Source: Lantana camara (lineage: Eukaryota; Streptophyta; Magnoliopsida; Lamiales; Verbenaceae). From it: 64,000 nucleotides of DNA. Under the pieces are notes generated by a model. That model worked only from the letters and a program-made list of their open reading frames with translations. It was not told where the DNA came from and ran no database searches. The stretch lies in contig CM074855.1 of NCBI GenBank assembly GCA_037501455.1, forward strand, positions 29,415,501-29,479,500, written 5' to 3'. The position numbers were made by a program, and so were the translations under genes. Shown here piece after piece: positions 35,043 to 44,611 of the stretch. Numbering within the stretch: the first letter of the stretch is position 1; each line of letters opens with the position of its first letter.

Positions 35043-35251
35043 CATCACACGTGATTTACTGAAGTTCAATTTGAGGTCCGACACTTTGCAAAATGTCTCA
35101 ACCACACTTCGAATACCCATCGCTCCATCCATGGTAGCTTTGAGTCTCTATTATGTCTTCTGTAAAAGTCAAATGTGAGATGCAAATAAGGCGATAGTGG
35201 GTTGCCTTGTCTAATGTCACACGTTATCTGCACAGCCTCTAGTGGTTCATT
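35043..35251 (-). pseudogene. LINE (non-LTR) reverse-transcriptase fragment, internally deleted
   Basis: On the minus strand 35251 to about 35185 reads NEPLEAVQITCDIRQGNPLS, the RxGxRQGDPLSP box of LINE reverse transcriptases. 35132-35043 reads ETFCKVSDLKLNFSKSRVM, the later 'GLKxNxxKS' box. In intact enzymes about 90-100 residues including the FADD catalytic box separate these; here they are almost adjacent and in different frames. So this is an internally deleted, frameshifted relic with no flanking LINE sequence recognised. Confidence 0.8.
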
Positions 35252-35446
35252 GTTCGATGTTTTTCTCGAAAATTTTAATTAAAACCCTATATAGTGCAAG
35301 TGTACACATGACATTTGTAGCACATAGGTGTCGATCCCACGGGGGTGATTTCTATAACTACAACATGGAAGAAAGCAATAAATAGAAAAATATTTAAGAC
35401 TCAATAATAATAACAAGTACTCAAGGGACAATAATTTCATGGAATA
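35252..35446. repeat. Unique flank at the left edge of the 770-bp array
   Basis: Contains TGTCGATCCCACGGGGG and A-rich DNA before the first array unit starts near AAGACATCAATG. The GTCGATCCCACGGG word is, from memory, common at the start of non-coding modules of large plant retroelements. This hints that the array unit derives from such an element. Confidence 0.4.
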
Positions 35447-36097
35447 AGACATCAATGTATTGTTCAATTAATTCTCTTATTTTCACAAATATCATCACAT
35501 ATGTAAATTCTAGCGTCCCTCAAGGACAAATACATGTACCTTATCATATTATATTGCTTACTCTCATAATCCAACATCTCACTAATTAAGCCAATAAAAC
35601 AGGATGATTGTAATTAATTAGCAACGACTAAGATATGTCCAAATCAATTATCACCAATTGCTTAGCGTCAAGTTAAATCTCTCAATTATCAAATAAACCC
35701 TAAGTGTTACGAAATTCATTCCAAATTTATAAGCATCTCTCGATTATCAAATAAATTTTAAACCACGTTAAAGGTGATGAAGCTTCAACATGTCAATCAA
35801 TTTAATTTCATAACATAAAAACCATTCATTGAAACTATCCATCAACAATTATATCAAGTCCATCATCATCCCCGCCACTAGGGGATTAGCTATTCACTAT
35901 TATCAACACAATAACAAGAATAGAGTCTAAAATATTCATGCTCATAAATAAATATGATTTTTCAATTTAATCCCAATCATAAACAAGTACTAAAAACTAA
36001 ATTAATCGATGTGAATTCGCATACTTTGAAAATAGAAATATTTAAACTAAAGTGACATAGAAAAACCGAAAAATAGTCGTGATGAAGGGAGACGCAA

Positions 36098-38717
36098 TGT
36101 AACGCCCCAATTTCCAGATAGTTAGGTACGCTGGACACGTGTGAGTTTTGAGCGTTAGGATTTATTTTATTATTTTAGTTTATTCAATTCATGTTAACTT
36201 TAGTTAAATTTTACAAATTGTATTTTAATGTGATTATATGAAAAATGTGTCAACTTGGGAATTATTTTATAAATTGAATTCAATTATTACATAAATTAAT
36301 TACCCAACTTGTATTAATTGCTTAATTGTCCCTAAATGATTATTCTTGTAAATGTGAGGATTAAATTGTATAATTAATTTTGGGCTTAATTGATCAATTG
36401 GCAAATCCTTAATTGCATGACTTACAAACTTGAAGGATTTAATTGTAAATATTCCATTTCATCAAGAAATATATCACGGTATAAGCTTCCTCAAGTTTCC
36501 ATTCATTTCATTTCATCAAAATCATCTGTCCATATTTGCTCCTTCTCACCGAGCCAAACATCCAAGGAGGAGTAAGTGAATTCCATCATTTCAAGCCATG
36601 ATTTTGGAGAATTTGACAGCTTTGAAGCATCATCATCTCATCTCTTCTCTTTCTTTCTTCCTTTCAAGGTATATGATTGATATTTCATGATTCTTGAATC
36701 TATTAGAGGGAGCTAGGGTTATGATCTTAATGTAATAACTTGTGTTTTAGTTGCTAAGAGCATGATTCTAAGCTTTAGACTTGAATTTCATGCATGAATC
36801 TTGAGGATTATAGAGTTTAATGATATATATGTTCATGGGGTTTGATCTTGGTTCTTGATGATTCAAGCAAAAACTAAGTGTTTATATTGGTTTTGTTGTG
36901 CCTTAAGCATGTATCTATGTTCCTTTCATAAAATTAGGCAATAAGAGATTGAATTATGACGGTTTTGGAGAGTTTTGGGGAGTGTTCGTAGTTCCCCTGT
37001 TCTTCTGCTCTGTTTTCTGTAATGCCTACGTAACGGGAACGGCCATTCCCGTTCCCAGTTGTTTTGGGGAATGGTCGTTCCCATGCTTGATATATGTGTG
37101 CTTGGCGGTGAGGACGGGAACGACCATTCCCACATTGTCTCACAGACGGGAATGACCCTTCCCATTTTCGGGGAGCAACTTCGGGGAACTGGGAACGGCC
37201 CTTCCCAGGCCTCTGGAGGGGTAGAAAGACTCTGCATAAAAATGGAATTTTGAGATGTAATTCCAATGAGTTATTTGACCTCAAATTGTTATTATCTGAT
37301 TGATACATGTCATAATATGATAATTATATGCTACATTGTTCATTGCACGATATCTCGTTATGTGATCATACCGTGCGTCATATTTGGTACCATTGTCGAG
37401 TATTGTCTCACGAATGCACGTATATCCCGTTTTCTTGTCCAGTTATTCTCCAAGGCGGAGATTGTCGATCATGAGCACGTTCACGCATCCATGAGTCTTC
37501 GTGTCGTCGGTCAGGTGAGGTTTAATTCTAGTTACATAGAACCTATACAACCTTTACGTGAGCTTTCGGACAAAAAGGTATTTATACTTATAGTTTTCCA
37601 TGAAAATACTCATGATTACAAGCAAGTCATTTCACGCAAGCAAGTCATGTTCATGAAAAGGAAGCAAGCCATGTATTGTACATGTTTTAGGCGAGTCAGC
37701 ATGACCTTTCACGTTGGGCCCAAGGGTAGTGGCTTGAGCTAACCGGGAAAGCAAGGGCTGACGGGTAACTCTCGCGCTATCCTCACCACATTGGGATGAC
37801 CCCTAAATCCGTTAGGAGATTAGTGGAGGAAGGAGTTCCGGGCTTAGGGATTCAGGTACCCTTTGCTCAACATGTCGTGGATGGTGAAGGCTAGCTACCT
37901 TCCCATCATTTGAGGGAGAAAGAGACTGGGGACGGGTCCGGCACCACGGATTGTCCTCGGGTTATTGCATGATTTCCATTCCTTGATTGTATTGCCTGAA
38001 TACACTATCGCACCTATGCACTGTAACTGAATTGCGTGATCACTTGTTAAATAATCAAGCAAGCATGTTTCATGTACACTTGGAGTAAGGTTGGAGACCG
38101 CCCTCATTCGCCGGGGCCATGTATTGAATGCATGAAAACGATTAAGTATTTAATCTTGACAGTTGTATTCTCGGGCGAAGATATTTTATTATTGAACTTA
38201 TACATTTATCTTTTCCAAAACTTTACCCAAGAATATAGCTTGCATGTTAACTGCGCAAATATTTATTTAAACCCCTCACTCGGTCTTCACAACCTGACGC
38301 CTCCACCTTTCAAGTTATTGCAGGCGCACGCTAGGCGGGAATCGAGTCGAGTCCAGTCCATGTAGTCGAGTCAGGCAAGGTGCATTTACTTGATTATTTA
38401 TATTTGCGTACGACATTATTGTTGATGTTAATTGTTATGTATTCGGAGATGATAATGTATTGATATGTGAACCGATATACGAGTTATCTAACAAATGATC
38501 CAAGTTATAGCATGTTTAAATAGTTATATTTGCGAGTTAATCAATTATGCTTCCGCGTTATTCTGTTGCATGTATGAGTTAGTCCCACCTAGCTTGTCAT
38601 TTTATTTGCATTGTCACCCGTTCGCTATAGGTTAGTTCATGTACGGATTACCCGTTCCGTATGTGGACCGACCTATAGTGCGGGGGGTGTGGCATCTCCA
38701 CGTGTAGGGGTGCTACA
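36098..38717 (+). repeat. 5' LTR of E1
   Basis: 2620 bp. Palindrome cluster 37035-37208, donor-like GTCAGGTGAGGTTTAATTC at 37510-37528, conserved ACGGGTAACTCTCGC block near 37760, dyad region 38271-38298, GCTTCCGC at 38549-38556, and a terminal block from about 38610. About 600 bp present here after 36364 is absent from the 3' LTR. Confidence 0.92.
37035..37208 (+). other. Palindrome cluster, E1 5' LTR
   Basis: Five GGGAA...TTCCC dyads: 37035-37056 (8-bp arms GGGAACGG/CCGTTCCC), 37067-37082, 37116-37131, 37148-37163 and 37189-37208 (7-bp arms CTGGGAA/TTCCCAG). About 0.94-1.1 kb from the LTR start. Confidence 0.8.
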
Positions 38718-39072
38718 TCTTAGGTGGTATCAGAGCCCGGTTGTAAAACCGAGGTTCTAGTGTCGTGTCGTGTCAAGTCTAGGTCGAACGACATAGGAAT
38801 TAATTGTCAATTTGAGAGTCTTGCATTTTATCTGAACTTCTTGATTTACTTGAACTCTTTGAATTAAGTGAATTGTTTGATAACTTGTGTACCGCATTGA
38901 TTTATATTATTAATTGTCAATTAATTGACCTTGAATTGTTTGAAGTTTAGGTGATCAATGTGTTTATTTCAAACATTGAGGAATTACTTGTTGTACTTAT
39001 ATTAAATTGTTGTTATCAGCATCAAGTATGTGACAATTATGTGACACGAGCATGCCTTACCCACATGCATTT
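38718..39072 (+). other. Internal region of E1, first part
   Basis: Leader after the 5' LTR, non-coding, similar to the E2 leader. It is cut by the solo LTR at 39073; the target duplicate CATTT is at 39068-39072. Confidence 0.75.
38725..38737 (+). other. Primer-binding site of E1
   Basis: TGGTATCAGAGCC, 7 bases after the 5' LTR, complementary to initiator Met tRNA. The following 60 bases are homologous to the same region of E2. Confidence 0.9.
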
Positions 39073-42000
39073 TGTAACGTCCCGACCGATCAGACTTTCA
39101 GGTATATTATTATGTTCGCGATATAATTAATTAATTACGTGAATACTTGATAGTTATTAATTCTTATGTGGATATTTGATAATTATTTGGTTTAAGAATG
39201 AATTCGTTTTGAACGTTTAAACCCTCTATGCTTGAAATTTTGCCCTATTCGTGTCCGATTTCAATTCTGTTTCTTGCGAATTTTTGATATGCGTGAATTA
39301 CTTGAGTTATGAACTTGACTATATGCTCGTTTTATGTTTTGGAATTTATTTGGTTTGTCTTTTGATTTTATTTTGGAGACGGAACCTAAATGAGGCTAAA
39401 GAGCATTTAGCGCGCCTTATGTTCCGGGAAGTACAAATTGAGCTCGGGAATTCGGATTCGAATACCGTCACCTCCGTTGAACTCGTATCCATGATTCGGG
39501 TTCAATAAACATAGCCTCATATTTTTCTAAGCTCATTTAGACCTCCGAAATTTAACCGAAACAAGCCTCGTATGCCATTTTAGACCTTTGCCCACTCTTT
39601 TATTCATAACTTTTGATATATTTGACCAAATTAAATAAACCTTGGCCCCAAATACTCCTAACATACTCCTCTATCAGCCATAAGCCCCTCATTTCGTTCC
39701 AAACTTGGAGAGAAGAGAGAAATAGCTGCTCAAAACCGAGACCAAGAAGGAAGCAAAAATATACTATTCACCTTTCAACCTTTTGAGCTCAAATCCTCAT
39801 CAAATCCTTCCATTTTCGAAAGGTAAGATTGGAATTTGTTTCTCCATCTTCTCTTCTTTGTTTAGATACCTTATTTGCTCAATTTGGTGGTGATTTGATC
39901 AAGATATGAATATTTCTATGAATAGTAAGGGTTTTGCTAATTTTGAAGATATAGCTTGATCTCTTGGAGTTTTGTTGGAGTTTTTGTATCTTAATTGATC
40001 TTATGACCTTATAATATAAGTTTATGGTCTGATTTTTCATGAGAATCTAGGAATCTTTAGGTTTCAATTTGGGTTTTTGGAGTTTTTGGCATGAACTTGA
40101 AGATATGTATATCTCTTGCATTCCTTCACTTGAATCTTGATGTTTAGCTTGGATTTTGACATGGTTTGAGTGAATATATGACATATTATGATCCTAATAT
40201 GTTCTATCTTGAGTTTGCACGAATTTGGATGAGTTTTGGAGAGTTTTGGGGCTGAAAATTCGAGTTTTTTTTTGGCTTCCGACTCAAATCCACGGGGGTG
40301 GATTTTCCTTTGAAAAAAATCCACCGGGGTGGATTTGAGTCAGAAACTCCTGGAACTTTCTGACCTAAATCCATGGGGGTGGATTTTCCCTTTGAAAAAA
40401 ATCCACCGGGGTGGATTTAGGGCAGTGGCTCCCTTTGCCCCAAACTTTGATTTTCTTGTTTCGTTTCGCATTCTTTTCGCTTTCTCACCACTAATTTGAT
40501 CCCCATGCTTCTTCTAACATGTTATATTGTGTGTTAAGATTTATGTTATGAATTTATAGTTCGTTTTACATCCTCGTTTATGATATGTGAGTTCATATGC
40601 AATGTGTGACCTTATATGACCTTAACATGAATTCATCTCATTTCATTTGCATCATTTACACGTATGTACATTTGCTGAGCATTTATGTGGTACATATTGA
40701 GTCTAAGAGTATCCCTTGTTATTTGTTTTGTGTAGTTGACCCTCCCGTTGACGACAAGGTTGTCCCTTAGGCGTCCGGTTCGCTTTCTTTTGTCACCGCT
40801 ACGTGTTCGGAAGGTGAGGTTTTATTCTTTTAGATATTATGACCTAAAACCCTAAATGTTTTTAATGCCGCATGCGAGTTATGTATACTATATGTTAAAT
40901 ACATGTATGGTATGTACTTTGAGGACTTGTTCTCTTTGTTATAAGTTTTTGAAAACGATTTGTATAAGTATATAAACTATTTTACATTTGTTTTGAAATC
41001 CTTTCGTTAAGTGTGAGTGTGTAAGCGAGCTTTGAACTTTGAAAGAGAAGTTTACGAAAATTATGAATTTTGAATTATGATTTGGGCCCGGAGATTGGCA
41101 TGGTATCTCGGGACGGCCGAGGGGTAGCCGGGCTCTTCCATCAACACTTTCCTTTGAGAGTCTCGCCTAACCTTAGGAGGTTGAGGAAGGGCGTTTCTCT
41201 TGAGCCGGTGGATTCAACCACCGAAGGTTTCAAGGAAGTAATTAACCTTGTTTCGTGTGAATTTGACCGATAGTTAGGGCCGTCAACCCTTCTATCATCC
41301 GGAGAAGGATGGTTTATGAATTTTGCTTTGATTATGTCTTTGTTTGTGGGAGTTGGAGGTATAACTCGTACTCGCCGAGTTGTGTGAATTCGTACGATTT
41401 ATGAAACGGGAATAGATTCTTAAATACTTAAAATTTGTGATTTTGACCTATGGCCCTTACTTCTTTTCATTATATATAGTTATTATCATGGGAAATGATT
41501 TAGTTTGCAAAAACCATCCCCGGTTCATGGATCCTTTTATGATTTTGATTAAGTTCTTTGCTCTATATGTATTATGAGTGTGTGTGTAGCCCCCTCACTA
41601 GTCATTAGGACTAACCCTCGTGGTTTTCCCTTCTTTTTCCCATCTTTGAGTTGCAGGTACCGTGGGAGTCAAGCAAGGCGTCAAGTCGTCTTCGAGTCTT
41701 ACTTGTTTCATAGCTCGAGTCATCTTTATTGCATTCGTAGTGGTTTATGTCTTATGTTTAGGAAATTTATTTTCCGAATACTTTGATACTTGAAATATTT
41801 TGGCCCAGGAAGGGCATTGTAAATTTGTAGTTGGAAATATTATGCTCTTATGACTATGTGATATGTATATATGTGATCTTGGGGAATTTTGTATGAATTG
41901 ATTTTATCGCTTCCGCTATACCATGAACTGTTTTGTGCTCTGACTGAGGGTTAGGCCGCCTAGCTAGAGAGTGAGTTTTGTTTGTCTCCCGTTCGCTATT

Positions 42001-42087
42001 GTTCGATGCGTGTACGGATTCTCCATTCCACTACACGTGTCGGACTCTAGTGCGGGGGATGTGGTGCCCTACGCTCGGGGTGCTACA
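39073..42087 (+). mobile_element. Solo LTR (gypsy-type, 3015 bp) nested in E1
   Basis: Begins TGTAACGTCCCGACC and ends GGGTGCTACA, flanked by a perfect 5-bp duplication CATTT (39068-39072, 42088-42092). It has the shared layout: palindrome cluster 40281-40418, donor-like GGAAGGTGAGGTTTTATTC (40809-40827), dyad TAGTC-ATTAG-GACTA (41599-41613), GCTTCCGC near 41910, and a terminal block ending GCGGGGGATGTGGTGCCC. No second LTR or internal region was found. Confidence 0.88.
40281..40418 (+). other. Palindrome cluster, solo LTR 39073-42087
   Basis: Four dyads AAATCCAC-GGGG-GTGGATTT at 40286-40305, 40317-40336 (CGGG centre), 40367-40386 (one T.G pair) and 40399-40418: 8-bp arms with a 4-base centre, exactly the geometry of the E2 dyads with unrelated sequence. 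The first and second are also nested in a longer inverted repeat, GACTCAAATCCAC/GTGGATTTGAGTC. Confidence 0.85.
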
Positions 42088-42332
42088 CATTTATTTTCAA
42101 CATAAGTTGTGAGTGACAGGCTATGGAAATGATATCAACCCACGACCAATCGTTCGATGATTTCAGTCCATTACAAGACTACCTCTCTAACTTGGGAAGG
42201 GTAAGAGAGCGTGTCGAAAATTCGTACAAGGATTTGGGAGTCATCATCCTTTCTATCGGTTGAAAATTTAGGTGATGGGATCCGGAAAGGAGGAATCAAG
42301 CGTGGAAGCCACTTACAAGATTCGGGAGGTTG

Positions 42333-42364
42333 GAAAAAAAAAAAAAAAAAAAGAAGAAGAAGAA
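42333..42364. repeat. A-tract with (GAA)n
   Basis: Twenty A followed by GAAGAAGAAGAA, a simple repeat inside E1. Confidence 0.9.
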
Positions 42365-44089
42365 TTTCGAATATGCATGACCTCGGGATTTCTAGCAACA
42401 AGAAAGAGGTGATCATCGGGGAAATTGTGATCTGAAGGTTAGATCGGAATCAAGGTCAGACATGAAGAAAGATTTGCGATATAGCGAAAGAAGAATGCTC
42501 AAGATTTCATGTTCGGGCGGATCGAGTTAATTTTCCCGTTCAAAACTGAAATGTCGCATTGCGGGGTTGAATTGGAAGATATGGAGCAACAAATGGAATT
42601 AATAAAGAAAGGCGTGGTGACAATTAGAGTGAATAGCGGGGTCATCGTTGGAGATTAATTCCTTGAGAAGTATTTGAATTCAAGAATTCCAATCTCGGGG
42701 TATCAAGTTATACAAGGGATTATCAGGAAGGTTTTAATCAAGGAATTAACCATGGGAAGATTCGGGAACCATTCAGAAATTTGTAATTGGAAAGTGCTGG
42801 GACCAAGGAACTTCCAAATCAAATCAAGGAAAGGTCCGAATTGAAGCCGGAGAATCTTCAAGAGATAAAAGACCGTCGGGAAAATTAGAGAATGATCAAA
42901 TATTCGAGACAAGCTTGGAAGTCAACCAACAATGAATGGATACCGGACTCAAGCCTAGCATTTCTACGGTGACAGGTTCTTCAATGCACTCATAAACACA
43001 TGCATCATATATTGTATTAATTTAACCTGCTTCTTATTTATATTTATTATTATAATTATTGTTGTTGAAATTGCATGAGTGACTTGTTAAGTACCTTGTT
43101 TAAATTAGTCAAGTTTACCTTTAAACTAATACAATTATTCCAATATGATGCATTTTAAATTGATTGTAAGTGTACTATGTGCAGTAACATTTTAACCAGC
43201 ATACATTATTTAGTGTTTATTGTAATAGGTTCTCTCTCCCATTTTACTTCAACCACTGCCTCCATTAAGATTATATTGAACCAAGAGATTGGAAGAAATT
43301 ACATTCGAGTATTATTAGGAAGACTGTTGGGATCTGGAAAATGCTGATAAATTCAAGCAGATAAATGTTCAGTGGGTTCTTCGGTGTTATGATGCTTGTG
43401 TAGTCTTAGGATATCAGTTGGCCCAGTAAATAGCGAAGGATTCAGTTTGATTAATGTCGGGACAATCCCAGGTTTTAAATATATCAACTTGACAAGAGTT
43501 TCCTTACGAAGTTGTTACTTATACCTTAGAGATGCCGGTAAATGCGAACCGCCCTTCCGTGCGTGTGGTCTCCGTCGCCCCTCGCTGTGAAATTGTCAAT
43601 ACATCCGAGAAAACTGAAGCATGATAATTATAGATCGAGGATTGATCCTTTCCTTCGAGATACTTCGCAAAAGTTATCGGGATATGTCGTTAAAGCTCTG
43701 AGGGCCAAAAGAATAAAGAGTTTGCTTGGAATATAAAACCAGTCTTTTAAGCTTAGATACACAACTACCCTCTAAAAGAAGCAAAAGTTACTTCCAATTC
43801 CAAAACCAGAAAGTAAATGTGTGAATCAGTCTACGAATGGTTCAACCGTAAACCTGAGATGGAAACGGGTATGAAATACAGTGATTAAAGATGATTTACG
43901 GATTATGTTAGAAAATAGCACTAGGACTGAGACGGTTATCAAGAATGGAAATATTGAACCGTGGTGGTATGAAGCGAGAAGAAATTTCAACTAAAGAATC
44001 AAGTATTCAACCGAATTGTTACAATGCAAGAACTTCAATCTTCGGTGAACGGTACACTTAATCATGCATATCACGAGCATTATTTATTT

Positions 44090-44114
44090 TATTATTATTA
44101 TTATTATTATTATT
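44090..44114. repeat. (ATT)n microsatellite
   Basis: About eight ATT triplets inside E1. Confidence 0.9.
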
Positions 44115-44261
44115 TTGTTATCACCATACATGATTTCTTAGTTACTATTAATTTGTTTTATGTGAATAATAAGTGGCATAACTAATATTTTCTACCTGTT
44201 CCTTATGTGTTAATCATAAATATTTACCTAAGTGCTCGCTCGAACTTTACTTCGTGTGCGT

Positions 44262-44366
44262 GAGAGACGGGGATTCTCTCAGGGTTGTCAAGAGACGGGG
44301 TTCTCTTGTTTCTTGCTCGAGAAACGGGGTTCTCTCGTTAGTTGTTCGAGAGACGGGCCACTCTCA
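44262..44366 (+). other. Hairpin array upstream of the polypurine tract of E1
   Basis: Four inverted repeats at 44262-44280, 44290-44307, 44319-44336 and 44348-44365: GAGAGA-CGGGGAT-TCTCTC, AAGAGA-CGGGGT-TCTCTT and variants. The first two differ by matched changes in both arms. Equivalent to 28244-28374 of E2. Confidence 0.8.
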
Positions 44367-44596
44367 TTATTTCCGACTACTTGTCAACTTGCTCTAGCGG
44401 AAGGTTAGATTTTCTTTCGACTGTTTAGGCTCTAGAAAGTCGAGGATCGTGATTTCTCATGTTGGAGGACTTTGTGGATTGAAGACCTCTTTCGAACTAA
44501 TCCCTGACGAGGAGTAGCTAACCCGCATGGGATGAACACGTAAGAGTCAATTAAATGCTAGAAATTCGAGAGAGCGAATCCGATGACGGATTCTCT

Positions 44597-44611
44597 TAAG
44601 GGGGAGAGAGT
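44597..44611 (+). other. Polypurine tract of E1
   Basis: TTAAGGGGGAGAGAGT directly before the 3' LTR, nearly identical to the E2 tract. Confidence 0.85.

Larger units (their letters stand above)
42088..44611 (+). other. Internal region of E1, second part, no gag-pol
   Basis: Purine-rich, stop-rich DNA without a recognisable protein. Shared words with E2 include CTACGGTGACAGGTTC (42967-42982) and GAACCGTGGTGGTA (near 43960). An A20 run with (GAA)n lies at 42333-42364, and (ATT)n at 44090-44114. Confidence 0.75.

Noticed and set aside
37266..37742. 158-166-codon plus-strand frame in E1 LTRs (also 45219-45719)
   Set aside because: It crosses the donor-like motif and the conserved non-coding block, and its reading differs in related LTRs; homology among LTRs is at nucleotide level only.
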